Positions 24,911 through 37,161 of a stretch of DNA of 64,000 bases are shown here, one piece after another (position 1 is the stretch's first letter; each line of letters opens with the position of its first letter). The notes under the pieces are model-generated. The model did not search any database and was not told the DNA's origin. It worked only from the letters and a program-made list of their open reading frames with translations. Source of the stretch: Glossina fuscipes (lineage: Eukaryota > Arthropoda > Insecta > Diptera > Glossinidae); the NCBI RefSeq assembly GCF_014805625.2, contig NW_023998470.1, positions 1,113,632 to 1,177,631 on the forward strand. Direction: 5' to 3'. The translations under genes and the position numbers were made by a program.

Positions 24911-25233
24911 AGAACAACTGGAAATCATTTACTTTTGCTTAAGGCCCATAGGGCAAAAACAAAAATTGCTTTATATCTAAAGATACTTTTTGTAGAGAAA
25001 ATTCGTGAATGGATAGAAAAGATTGTGTGTACGCATCAATCGATTCAATATTTTCTTCGAATGTTAACTGATTCACGATTCAATTGATCCGGTTTGGCCA
25101 GCTAACACTTTCAGTACTTAAGTATTTGAGAAGTATTTAAGTTTCGCCCAAATCATATATAATTTTCGTACTTATTCATAATAATTCTTCTCATGTTTGG
25201 ATTTTCTTTTATAGTTATGAGTATTTTCAGTTG

Positions 25234-25264
<31 letters not shown>

Positions 25265-26439
25265 TGTGTTTTAATATTTTTTGAAATCTTTTACATATGG
25301 TAAAATCAATTTCACCATTTGCATGGCAGCAATGTTATATGTGGTTTTTTTTTTATTTTATTATTATTTTTTATTATGAGTATTAACTACTTTTGGGAAT
25401 TTTGTGATTCATTCGCATTTATGTGGCATATGTAAAGCATAGTTGTATTTTTATATATTTTAATAAAACTGCTTTGCATAGTTATTGGTCATCAACTGCT
25501 TTTTTTACCATATATTTTATAAAGCATTTTATTTACTTATTGCTTTTTCTTTATTTGTTTATTTTTTTTCATTAAAATATTCAAATATTACTCTCATTAC
25601 ATTAACGTATTTTTTTCCCTGGCTACTGTAATTATTGAAGAGTTTCATTAATATTCCCTTTGATTGATAACTTACAAAAAAAAAGAAGAAAAAAAATCCT
25701 TTATTGAATTCAAATAACAAATAAATTAAATCAAACTAAATGCGAATACAAATAGTTTGATAAAAGAAAGCCGCCTAAACTAAATACATCACAATTAATT
25801 GTAGAGGGATTAGTCGAGCAAGGTCGGGCAAGAAATGTGTTTAACCTAAATTATAAAATGTTTATGGTAATTGTTTGAATCGATTTTTGTATACGATGTT
25901 CGCTGGAGATTTTATATAATGACAGAATCATATCAAAATTTTCGTTTTCGTTATATTTTTAAACAGTTGTTGCTTTCATGAGTAACCTAGCAGAACTTTA
26001 AACAAGTTAATTACCGGTTTCTTTAAAAGATTGCATTACTCTGCCAATAAACGTTCGCCAATGTGCATCTTACCCACGTGAAAAGACGAATATCTTTCAG
26101 GTTTATGCAGCCAAACAAGTTAGATTGTTAGATTGAAGAAAACATTTATGACGAGAAGCGTCAGCTTTCCGGCTTAGTTCAAACGGAAAGGAGCGCCATG
26201 GTGTGCTCCAACAAAACAGTGGCAGAAAAACACTACAAGCAATTGTTGTTGCAACTGTGCCCATAGTAAGCGAAAGAGATATAAGGTAATTTTTTTCAGC
26301 TGATCTGACTATATTTACCGAACATTTCCTCTTCTGGCTTATTGTGTCCCTTAAAAGCATTCCTCTTTTTAAGGTAATATTCAAAAAACTTTGGTAATTA
26401 CTTAAGCAATCTCAACAGACCAACATGACCAATCATCTT
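24911..26439. other. T-rich non-coding stretch
   Basis: It contains a 29-base T run (25,234-25,262) and further T runs to 25,620. The 93-codon minus-strand frame at 26,103-26,384 has no recognisable domain. No gene is supported. Confidence 0.5.
25234..25262. repeat. Poly(T) run of 29 bases
   Basis: An uninterrupted T run. It is a likely position for assembly length error. Confidence 0.9.
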
Positions 26440-26550
26440 TGCTTGAGTAGGCGATTAGGTAATGATCTCAACTGCCAAGGCAACGTTCGCGAGTTTACAT
26501 ATCAGTGCGGTAGACTTTACTTTGGTCTTGGCTACAGTGTGCTTAGTCGG
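26440..26550 (+). repeat. SINE-like dispersed repeat, copy 2
   Basis: It is homologous to 14,660-14,790. It shares TAGGCGA and CCAAG, then 26,490-26,520 matches at 24 of 31 bases. It has TAGGCGATTAGG as a possible weak A-box and CGAGTTTACATATC at the B-box position, so a Pol III-derived origin is possible but decayed. Confidence 0.4.
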
Positions 26551-29500
26551 TAAAGGCATAACATAACATTTATCGATCTAATAATATGTAAAGTGCTTTG
26601 AAGATAAAAAGATCCGTCATAAAGTGTACCAAAATAAGTTCGACAACAAAAGAAAAATAAAGGCAAAAGGCAGCCAGACAAACGGGCATAAATCAATTGT
26701 GAATCATGTCTTGCATAGCTGTAACTACGATTCGTAGCTAATTGGGTAATGCGACAAATGGCTTTGCTGGGATCGATCGGTTGTATTTTCTCGAATTACC
26801 TTTAAAAAACATTTATAATAACTTGCATTATTGAAAATTTGTGCTTATCATCGTGTCAGTATGAACGATACTTTATGCCGAAACACAATGGTCTTTGTCT
26901 TTACGACTGTCATTTAAGTGCGCTCGAGAACTTTAGTCGACGATTCATTCGTAAGGTGTCATTCCAAAATTAAATTTCACCTTGATTGCTTTTCGTACTA
27001 GAGATAAGCCTCATCGATAATTGCAAAATTGTAGAAGCGGTCTTCAGCACAATATTCATACCAGCTTGTGTCTTTGTATCTTGCGCCGGCAACGATCCGA
27101 GTTGCGAGTGAAAGCTTAAGCCATTGCAGGCATGCAATCGCTTAGCAACGGATAACAGTAATAATGCCAGTTAATTTTCGAATCATCGCGAGATGTTAAG
27201 TTTGCAAGTCATTTTAAATACGACATAGGCATAGGATGGTTGTTTTGACAGATTCGATTAGACAAAGAGTGATAATGAGTGCGCTAAGTTTTCCCACAAA
27301 ATACTAAATATTAGACTTCGTTGCCCTGTCAGGTTTGATTTCTGTAAGAACGTTTATGTAGAAGGGGGAGGTTCAAAAATGGTCCCATCCGATCCACATT
27401 TTCACATGGTGTGTATGAATTTTATTTTTCACCCACTTTTTGTTGAAAAATATTAAATGTTGAAGTTTGTTCCCATGTAACAACTTTTCCTTAAAATGAA
27501 CTTTATTTGGCGAATGATTGGCCTATTCCGACGGGACTTGCGCTTGCGCGATCGCATTCGACTGTGACAGATTTTATCAAAATATTTCGAAAATTTCAAA
27601 CCGCAAATTTAACACAAAATAAACGAATGTGACACAAACAGACAGACATACATGTTGGCATCGATTCAGAATAATCCTGGAATGATTGGCGTAGTAAAAA
27701 GTGAGTCTATCCGAAGTCTTTCTATGTGTTTCATTTATACACGTAAAGATATCATGCACCTATCATAAGGGCCGGTTTTAGAACTGTAATTGCAAAACTT
27801 TACAAGATCTTAGGCATTCCCTAAGAGTAACTAAGAGTAAATACTCAGTAGTCTCATGTATATTTCAAGGAAGCTTTTGCGAAAAAGTACAGATCCGTTA
27901 TCAAAACGAAAACAATTTTCTTGCATTCATTTTAATTCAAATGCTATTCGCCCACTGCGACATTATGTAGTGCATTATCATAACCATATGACCTATTTAA
28001 TGAAAAGTTTTTGAGAAATGTTGCACATTGAAAGACGGGATTTATACCTGGACCAGCGCTTTGAAGCACCAGAAACCTTCCTCATTCCTAAGCATTGCAT
28101 CTAATTTACATTTTCATAAATTCTTCGCATTGAAATGAAAGTTTGACTTTTAACATTAAAGATATTTACGTCGCGATGGCAAAAGTGTTATGGCATTTCC
28201 TCGTAGAACGTGAGCGCAGTGCCATAAGATATTCTTTGAGAAACTTTATTCCAAATTTTTTCCTTTTTTTTTTAATTCTAATTAACTAAATTAATTCAAT
28301 TGATTTTCTCTTTTCAAGCGCGCTATAGTATCTGTACCGTATTTTATTTATTTTAGTTTTCATTCAAGCTCTTGAAATGCTTTAGAACTGAAAATCACTT
28401 TTCTTCTTTATTGTCTCTTGCCATCAATGAATTGGATTAAAGTTGCATTTCTATTGCCCTAAACCTGTTTCTTTTTTCTCCGATAATTTCTGTTATTTTT
28501 TGAATTGTTTCCCAACAATTGACTCCTCTTTGATTTAGTTTAAAAGAACGAAGAAGAAGATACGTATGAGCTTCTTTTGAATTATATTCTTTTCTTTCTT
28601 TTTTTTTTTTTGTTTTTTTGTCTATTCAATCCTTTTGTTTTTTTCTAGATTAAAGTCTTATTTGCATTCTTTTCTCTCTCGTGTTATTTTTCCTTTAAAT
28701 CCGTTCTTGCTTTCTTGTGAAAAATGTCAATATTTTTTTATTAAGCATATTTTTCTTTCTTTATTTTTTTATTTATTTCTTCTTTTTGTTTGCCTTTTAC
28801 GCTCCTTCTCTTCGTCTCCGTTTAGCTCGATTTGATGCGAAAAGACTTTTTTTGTCAATTTGTGCAAATTTTGCTTTTCTTCTATTTCGGGGATTTATGT
28901 CATTTGTTTATATGATTAAAGAAATGTTTTTACTAAGCTTTTGCGTTCCTTTTGTCCTCTATTTTTTTTTTTTCTTCTTCGATAATGAAATATATTCTAA
29001 AAAGCAGTTTTTATATCTTTTCCTATCAAATTGACAATCAACAGCTTTTCGACGCAGCGCAAAGAATATAAAATTAAATATAAGACGGAACGCGTGTATT
29101 GCACGAGAGACATCGACTCTTAATTTCCTTATGGCATAAACAAAGAGGAAATACATGAAATGCATTTATTTTAAAATTTTTAAAACAAATTTTAATCAAT
29201 ACTTGTCTGCTATAATGTTTTTAATGAAAATACAGTAAAATTTTCATAACTTCGTAAAAGCCAAGAAACGACAAACTGGCGAACAAATATATCGGACCAA
29301 AATATTTCAATATGAGATTTTGAGCAGACTTGCGTCTAGGTCTCTCATTCGCAATTAGGCTAATAAATTTAGCATGGACCTACGGCATAACGAGATTCCT
29401 TAGTTTTGCATATGCGAATCTTTGAAGACAATTCGAAGCACCTTCAGGAAAGGGATTAAATTTTTTTATAGTCCACCATCGGATATTGCGGCAACTTTAC

Positions 29501-30116
29501 CTCAAAGTGCTTATTTTATACTTCACTCTGCCCTTTAGCATGTGTAATTTCGTTCATGTATCGAATTATGTGAGAGATAAATGAATTCGCAAAGAAAGCC
29601 ACCGACATCCGCAAGACTCCATGTATATTGGTTCAATTCTTTGAAAAGTTTTCATTTCAAAGCGGTTGACCTATAGATATATAGAAGCTTAAGTCAAAGA
29701 TAAAAATAACTTTCAAGATCATTGTATGAGAATATTTAGGATAGTTTGGTAGCAAGGCAATCGGTTGCCATATGAGTTGAAGAGCCGAGTTACCTATTGC
29801 AATGCCCACGAAGGTTAGAAGCAGTAGATTGATTATGTGGACTTTTGGGTATGAACTCGTTTGGCTAAGGATCTTCTAGAAGCTTTTAAGTGTAACGAGT
29901 TACCACAAACTTTGCATTCACCACATATTTCCCCTTTTAGTGTACATTTTCATTAATAAATACATCATGATTTAACCAAGCACCGCAAAAGCACTTGCTA
30001 AGAAATTGTTCTGGTGCAGATAGAGAAAAGCACTCGCCAGTGAAGAAAAATAATTTGAAAGATCATTTTGTATCCATTATATTGTTCATTTAATAACGAA
30101 AGAAAGAATGTTTTAC
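26551..30116. other. Non-coding stretch with T-rich block and repeat fragment
   Basis: The segment 27,600-27,725 has ACAAACAGACAGACATACATG and AAAAAGTGAGTCTATCCGAAG, fragments of the GGACGG family. The segment 28,590-28,985 is pyrimidine-rich with Phe-rich false frames. A 38-codon frame ending at 26,970 looks codon-like but is too short to call. Confidence 0.45.
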
Positions 30117-30197
30117 CGGAAAATCCCATATAAATTGCGAATTCTTTTAATAAGGTAATTAGGCTGCCATGTTTGAATGGCGTGGCTGTCACGTTAC
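30117..30197 (-). CDS. Candidate 81-bp internal exon, minus strand
   Basis: On the minus strand, GGGTTTTCTTTTAG is a good 3' splice site at 30,198. The following 81 bases are open in one frame reading VTATPFKHGSLITLLKEF then AIYMGFS. They end at TTTTCCG|GTAAAAC, a moderate donor. The 81 bases are a symmetric phase-1 exon, a common type that can be skipped without frame shift. Codon choice looks more coding-like than the flanks. I do not recognise the protein and no partner exon is visible. An 87-codon frame continues through both sites, so this may simply be part of a chance open frame. Confidence 0.25.
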
Positions 30198-31628
30198 CTA
30201 AAAGAAAACCCGTTGCAACGATTGTTAAAATAGATGGATGATCGACATCAAGTGTGCGCAAACAAGTTTTAGTAGGTGAGATTTTTTCTTTTTTCTATAA
30301 ATCTGCCTACTGAACCCATCATTTAAGGGCCGCTTTACCGATGAAATGCCAGAACTGAGCCGTATATATGGACCATTTCCTGTCAGCTTGGCAAGGCAAG
30401 ACGTATCGGTTACCTTAATATTTAATACCTACGCGATCTTGACGTCGCCCCACCTATGATAAAACACCTCCAAGCGGCGTTTTCAGTTATAAGAATGGAC
30501 CAGCGTGGAAACCTCGGACGTCTTAGAATGTCTCGCAATATAAAACAAGTGCAGAACTCAGTCACTATGAAAATTAAAATGTTCATAGCTGTCATAAATG
30601 GCAGAAGGTTTTAAAGTTAATTACATAGCAGGTACATACGTCGGATGAACGGATTATGCATCCTCGTTGCTGATCAACAATAAAATTATTATATTTTTCT
30701 TCCTTCCTAATAAATGTAAAATAAAATTAACAAGTTCAACGAAATTATCGCTCATATATAACTTAAGGCACTTGTATCGAAGATAACGTAAAATTCGCTG
30801 CCTTAGCTTTCCGCTAATCGCAGAAGATATACATTGAGAAGATTTACATTTATGTATAGTTTTCGCAAAATCTCCTTTCAAATACCGTAATTCCGAACGT
30901 AATTTATTTCTCTTCTACATAAAATAAACACTTTATTGCAACAAACGAAACCAGGCGAATAAATAAAACGAAATTTGCTCGTAATGCAACAGCTACGTTA
31001 CGTCTTATAAAACCACCGCATCATCAATTACGTTATAAATGAAAGTTTATTATACTAAAATTCATAAAACTTGTTACAGAAACTACAACAACAGCAGACA
31101 AGTGCTCTCCGTATAAATAATAGATGCTTTATTGCCTTTATACGGAATATACCCTCGAACACAATGAACGACCATTACAAGGCAGGCGGAGAATAATTGC
31201 ATCAATCAATCTTTAAATATACAAAACAAATATAAATTTTTTTTTTTTGTTACTTTCATTGTTGAATAGTTTGAAGTTGTTGCTATAATTTGTTCTAAAT
31301 TTTAATAGAGGGAGAAGTAATGCATTTTTCACTGTTAACGAAGTTAAATAAGTTTTTAATGTCAGATCGGTAATCAAAAATATATTAACAAGAATAACTT
31401 TACCGGAAAGCAAAATGCGAAAGTTTTATTTACAGAAATTGCAAAATTAAGCACTTTGAATGAAATGCAGTATCCTCTCAGACCGAAAATATGATATACA
31501 TTTAAAGAGTTTCGTTTTCTAACAACATATCATGCATATCATGCATTTACATTTGTTTTACTTATATTAAGAAAATTAATTTGATGAAACGCGTACAATG
31601 AAAAATATGAGAAGGAAATTAGATAGCG
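30198..31628. other. Non-coding stretch, nothing recognised
   Basis: A GC-richer patch at 30,330-30,560 has an open frame of about 48 codons on the plus strand but no recognisable motif. It may be an old transposon piece. Confidence 0.4.
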
Positions 31629-31799
31629 ATGTGGAATGAGAGTAACCCCAAACTCAACTGTAATCCACTATCGTTCAGCGTTGCTATTGTACAAGCCAAA
31701 ACGTCATGCCGTACACCGATTCGCGTACCACAGTCGAAAGTTAAGGATTCATTTGTAAATGGAAAGGTTGGCGGAAAAGTGCGCGATCTTAAATCATAA
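31629..31799 (+). CDS. Short open frame in a GC-richer patch (56 codons)
   Basis: The ATG at 31,629 lies just after an in-frame TAG, and the stop TAA is at 31,797. The predicted peptide is polar and basic (it contains RTPIRVPQSKVKDSF and a C-terminal GGKVRDLKS), with two Cys and no signal peptide or membrane segment. GC content is clearly above the local background. It lies directly upstream of the mariner relic and could be unrelated host DNA, a second transposon fragment, or chance. Frames of this length are expected by chance in this DNA. I do not recognise it. Confidence 0.15.
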   Translation: MWNESNPKLNCNPLSFSVAIVQAKTSCRTPIRVPQSKVKDSFVNGKVGGKVRDLKS

Positions 31800-31899
31800 A
31801 GGTGGCAAACGTTAGGGAAAATGTTTGTGTGTGCGTTGATACATAATCACCAAAATTCCAAACATTTTCGATGCGACATCGCCGAATAAGTCCATGTGA

Positions 31900-32560
31900 A
31901 TATTTTGCGAAAATGATATAAACTCTTCTCTCTTAGTATTCTTAGGGGAATCAACATCAATTGAAGGCAACATGGACCCTGTGTACGGGGATCCTGCATC
32001 ATCGTTTATTTCTGTGAGATTTTGCGTAGCTGAATTGAAAAGTGGCCATACCAGCTTGGACAGGCCGACCAAAAGCTGTAACTAGTGACGAGATTAGCGG
32101 TCAAAGTTACCAAATTGTGTCAGACGACCATCGAATTAAGGTTAGACGGATGGCAGAGCCTATAAGTATTCAACCGATGCTGCAAGTTCAACTTCGATTT
32201 AAGAGTAAGCAAGCTAAACCCAAAAGGCTTTGCCAAGCTTGTTCGCAAGGGAACAATCTCATCGCGTCATAAGTCGACAGCAACGATGGCGAAATTGCAT
32301 GAATGAAAGTTCGATTTGCTACCCCACCAAGGGGAAACATTTGGATGAAATGTAATTGGATGGGGTCATTGTGGAAACGGAAGTATATTGGTCGGAAGTA
32401 TAGAGGTCTTGACAAATCGTTTCCTAAAATATGAAACCAAGTACGACATTCTACGTTTTCCAATGACGTTGTTGGATAAAGAGTCACATATTGAAAATAA
32501 AAGATTATTTTTCTTACTTAGGTCGGGAAGTTTTCAGCCAAACCCTTACATAAGAGTTAC
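31900..32560 (+). mobile_element. Decayed mariner-like (Tc1/mariner) transposon, internally deleted
   Basis: Several blocks match mariner transposases in the right order. The N-terminal region around 31,945-32,060 has VYGDPASSFISV then AELKSGHTS. After a frameshift near 32,060 comes TGRPKAVTSDEI and DDHRIKVRRMAE (second helix-turn-helix region, to about 32,165). The C-terminal ATMAKLHE, a stop, then KFDLLPH (32,283-32,326) corresponds to the MAKLxELxFELLPHPPYSPDLAP block. VIVETEVYW (32,366-32,392) corresponds to the NEEVIAETEAYF block. The 3' end, TAGGTCGGGAAGTTTTCAGC at 32,519-32,538, resembles a mariner 3' terminus. The catalytic DDE/D core that normally lies between the helix-turn-helix part and MAKLHE is missing. 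Stops and frameshifts show it is dead. The 5' TIR was not located. Confidence 0.75.
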
Positions 32561-34259
32561 TGAAACAAACTGAAGATTTCTTTGCCAGCATATTGCTGGT
32601 GTAATGGCGCCTTTACATACGTAAAGACATAGTTCCCCTTAAAGAAAATTTCTTAGTTCGCTTATTTCTAAAAACGTGAACATGATTAACATAAAGAGCG
32701 CCATTGACTCAGAGGATATCGCCGCAAATATTTTTTCGTTTTTAATGATTTATTAAACAAGTATTATTTATTTATGAAAAATTTCGAACTGCAGCATATG
32801 CGTTTAGTGTTACGGTGTTTTTTTGAGCCGACGGCCTGTGTTGCTAGTGCTCAATGTCTTTTTTTTAGTCTAAGAATTCAATTCATTAGTCTAAAATTAA
32901 AATAATAATAATAATACGGTGTTTTATTTTTTCTAAACTTTTATGAAGAGATTTTTCCTGTGATTACATTTGCAAAATAAAACGATGGATAGGAGCACAT
33001 TCAAACATGGTCTGGCTCATTCCAAGTTCGATAAGGCTCATTCTTCGTTGAAAGCACGTCAGTGCACCTGACTTCATCAAAATGTATCTCGAAAATTTGC
33101 AACAAACGGACACACATTCACAAAGCTTTGAATAAAATAATTTTTATTCAACAGAGGTTATATTTATCTAGAGAATTTCCTGGTGCTGCATATGTCAGCA
33201 TAGTCTTAGCCGGATTTGTACCACAAACGAGGGGAGTGTAGTAATTCTGTGGGTTTTTATACCCTCTATAGAGCTTATATTAGGTGTGGCAATTATGTAT
33301 AAATCATATAAGTGCCACTGGGATTTCTGATCAAAACACTAAATACACTGTAACTTTCACAGGCGTCTTGGCGCTTGGCTATTGGAACAATTAAAATAGT
33401 TCCAAAGCGACCGAAACAAATATTTTTCGGGTGGTTTAAGGTCCGTGCTGTACGGTGGATGCATTCAAATTTCCCAGGCGCCCATTCTCTTGCTGCTGAT
33501 TTCGATAAAAGACACTCTTCAAAAACATTACATTTCAGCTTCTCGAAAATCTATGAAACAATACGGTCGAAGTGAAGTTTTTTAATGTTCTTGCTTATCG
33601 TGCCTATCTTCGAACGTAATTATTTTCGATCCAATTAATATATCTTTTATCTTTTAATTGTAAATGGTCTGTCTTCTATCATATGCTCCATAGTACCGTT
33701 TCAAAGGAATATGAATGCCAGTTAGGCAACTTTGAGAGCATCTATTAAAAAAAGAAGAGGATACGAACCTTTTCCCTGACGCAATATTTATTCGTAAGCA
33801 GCGTAGATAACGATATTCATTCGAATATGATTGTCTATCGATTGTGCGGACGAAAGAAGAAAAGCTGTACAAATAATAACACTATTGCCTTCGACAGATT
33901 CATAACATGGCGAAGGATATTGTTTATGTAGTTTAGTGGCTAAAGCCTGACATGTGTGTCACTTTAAAAGTGAGTACGTTGTGCGTAAGCTGGGATAACT
34001 TAATTGCATGAACCTCTTTCCTGTGGCTAAATTGTCGGAAATTATAGGCATCTATATATATAAATATTCGGCGTAATAACGAGGTAGACAGTATTGTGCA
34101 AGCAAAAAAGAATCTATGCGGTTTACCGTATGCTATCATGTATGACAGTTGCCTATCGTTTTTCTGGGAGACATGCGTTTATTATAACATTGATCCCTAT
34201 TGTTCCCGCTTCAAAAAAGAGAAATGGATAAATAAATAAGATTCCATTAGTTTTTTACA
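32561..34259. other. Non-coding stretch
   Basis: Two small perfect hairpins (CCAGCA/TGCTGG at 32,584-32,598 and CTTTAC/GTAAAG at 32,611-32,625) follow the mariner end. At 33,256-33,300, TATACCCTCTATAGAGC may be another family end. No gene is recognised. Confidence 0.4.
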
Positions 34260-35300
34260 TTTGATTTCACGCATTGATCCATGAATTTTTATTCGTTTTT
34301 ATTTTGTTTACGCGACTACAGTTATTTGTTTATATCCTATGGAATTGTTTATACCCTCAAAAGTGTGTGCGTATGTATCATTACTGGTTTTGTGTTTCAT
34401 GTCAATTTAATATGAACACTCTATCTCTCTCTCTCTCTCTTTCATTCAATCGCTGTCATTTTAAAGCCGTTTCCCATGACTGGTTTTGTGTTAAATTTAA
34501 GCTTTGCATTAAATTTGATTGTAACCTGAACGACAATAACAACGCAACCTATTGTTGCTGGTGTTTTGTTTTGTTGTTGTTGCTTTTTTTTGCTATGTTT
34601 GTGGCATTCAAACATTTACTAAATTGTATCCGTTTTAACTTATTTACGTAATGCTCTGCTAAACTCACTTTTGGATCCATACTAATAAATGCGTATTCAT
34701 TTGCCTAGAGGTTGCGGTGGCGTATGCGAAATGAATTTCATACGAACCTAGCAGCATACTTACCACCATACAGACCAACTGATCGACCAAAGTACAAATG
34801 TATCGGCATTTTGAATGCGTTTTGCGTGCATTTGTTAAGCTCGGTAGGCGGTCTTGATTTTCATAAACTAACTCAGCAACTGTATCAATGTTTATGGCTA
34901 CTTTCGTTTTTCATGCCATTTTTGTTATTGCTGTTGCTAGCTTATTTGAACGTTAAAAGTTGGCCGGCACGCAAGTTTGCCTGGTTTTGACAACAGAGAT
35001 TTGTTTATTTGTTGTTCTTGTTGTTAGTGCTTTTTTTTGTAAGTTGAAACATTTGCTCCTTTTTTTTTTGGTCTTGTATTGTTTATATAAGTATTATGCC
35101 CAAATTACTGATATCTACATCTATAAATGTGTATTTGTGTGCGCGTGTGTGTATGTAAATGTGTGCTGTATTCTCTTTCATAGTTTTGTGCATGTGCATG
35201 TGTGGCGTATGTGTGAATTCGATTTTATATTAATACCAAGCTATCTCTTCCATATTCCTGTTTATGCCATAATGTGGTTTTCAGTGCCTGCATAGGCTAT
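34260..35300. other. Simple-sequence-rich, intron/enhancer-like block
   Basis: A (CT)n run at 34,421-34,442, GTTGTTGTTG runs and TGTGTG runs (35,130-35,215) alternate with complex unique DNA. On the minus strand, GGTGGTAAGTATG near 34,761 is a strong donor-like site, but I found no matching upstream acceptor. The 92-125-codon plus frames are Phe/Leu-rich and not supported as genes. Confidence 0.4.
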
Positions 35301-36847
35301 AGAATGGAAATTTTATTTCAGTGGTTTATTCACGCGGCTTTAGCAAAAGGTGTTATCCTTAATTATGGCGAGAGATTTTTAAGCTAATTAATTTGTCTGT
35401 TATATCTAAAACGGGTTTATAGTGTTATGAACGTAACGCTATGATTTTTAGCAAATATTCCTTTGTACATAGTATTCTGTAGATAATTACATAACATACA
35501 ACGTAACCTATGGCTTTTCGTTCGGCTTATGCTTTTATTTTATGACAAATACTTAAAATTTTTAAGATGGTAATTATATACCCCTTTGATGTGATGTAAA
35601 TAGATTCAATTTGAAATGGCAATGAACTTTAAGTTACTAATTATCAGTGTTGTGCTCTTCAATCCTGGTATCAAATCGGCTTGGACTTAACCTTATTTAC
35701 TAACGAAAGGAAACTGTTCAACTAAACTTTTTTCCTACAGAACATTTCTTTTCAATGCGATTTTTAATAAAATACTTTTTGACTACAACCAAAATGTTCG
35801 CATAATAAATGTGCGTCGTCTCCTCATACTTATGAAAATGACTGCATAGAGACATCTTAAAAACTCCCAATGAGTGCACCGATTACTATATTATAATTTA
35901 AAAGCCTGCAAATGATTTCTCACAATAAAATAGCTTTTATGGTCTTTTAACCCAATACTATTTTCAATATTTTATTATCAATTTAATTCACTGATATAGC
36001 TAAATATAAATGTTTATAAAATATTTTAAATACCTTGCCTAAAAGCCTGCACTTAAAACTGTGTAATATTTTACACCGGAAAGTAGACAATAAAAGTCCG
36101 TAACTTTTAACGAAATATGCAAAAAAAAGCGGACAGGAAATATTATATTTGTTGCGAAAAGTAGGCAACCACAATAAATATTTATTTCAATCCGAAAAAT
36201 ATGCTGTTAAATTTTTATAAAATTGCAATTTTAAGCAAATACATAATTTTTGTTAATTAAATTAAACAATTTTTCCCAACGGTTTTCGATTTCTCTCGAA
36301 CCTTTATTTAACCTTTAATTAAGAGAAAATTTAGTTTTTGGACTTAAACAAATAAGAATATAATTATTTTTTCTGCGAAAATCTAATCATATTTTTCATT
36401 AATACTTTGCGTTTTTTTCCAATTTGAGAAAATGAAAAATTTTAAAAATAGTATTAATTTAATTTTCTGAAAGGATATATGCTTGTAAACGGTAACTTTT
36501 TGTTTTATATCACATTTAATGTGATTAAACATAAGTACATTTTTAACTCATCATTCTTTAAATGATTTAAACAGTGACCACTTAAAGGTATATGTTCAAT
36601 AAAATCTTTTTGACTTTTGCAAATCAATATTATATTAAAACGTGAAAATTTAAATTAAATTTTAATGCAATCGTCCTTTGATATACCCTCTCCAATTTAA
36701 GCATTTAGTCATTATGTTTTTGAATTGATTGTAAATTAAGTACGTAATAATGACAAGAATAATAATAACAATAATAAAAAGAAAAAAGAGATTAAACACA
36801 TATCAATATTAAATAAGTGATAGGTTAATCATTGCTAGAAATCAAAA
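35301..36847. other. AT-rich non-coding stretch
   Basis: Nothing is recognised beyond AATTTT-rich composition. Confidence 0.5.
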
Positions 36848-37161
36848 TTAGTCAAGAGTCATGTGAATTTATATGGAAATACCTTTCAAACAACCTAATT
36901 CAAATTCGGCTTCTCATATGCTAGCATGGCAAACTTAAAAAATTTCATAAAAGTTGTTCTGTAATGAAATACAGAAATGAATATTTTTGGAATTCTTTGG
37001 TTTTGGCGCCCCAGACTCTCGAATTGGCCATTTTCCCATAGCCGTGACATACTAACATAGTAAATTTCAAAAATTTGGTGAAAATAGTTCTTACTAGTGG
37101 AATTTGAATTTGTGTAGCTTGTTTGAAAGGTATTTTCGTACAGATTCATGAGGTTTTCTAA
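36848..37161. mobile_element. Foldback element with long inverted ends and internal direct repeats
   Basis: The left end (36,848-36,907) and the right end (37,100-37,161) are inverted copies. The exact 17-mer AAATACCTTTCAAACAA at 36,877-36,893 recurs as its reverse complement at 37,119-37,135. Similarity extends outward to TTAG..TCATG and inward to CAAATTC. Inside, CATATGCTAGCATGGCAAA (36,915) is repeated in direct orientation as CATACTAACATAGTAAA (37,048). No transposase frame is present, so this is a non-autonomous element. An 89-codon minus frame covering it is an artefact. Confidence 0.6.

Noticed and set aside
26866..26970. Short plus-strand frame starting MPKHNGLCLYDCHLSALENF
   Set aside because: Codon use looks reasonable, but it is about 33 codons with no splice sites or family match. 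Length is well within chance.
28635..29034. Phe-rich frames suggesting a membrane protein
   Set aside because: They are driven by long T runs. There is no start context and no conserved motif.
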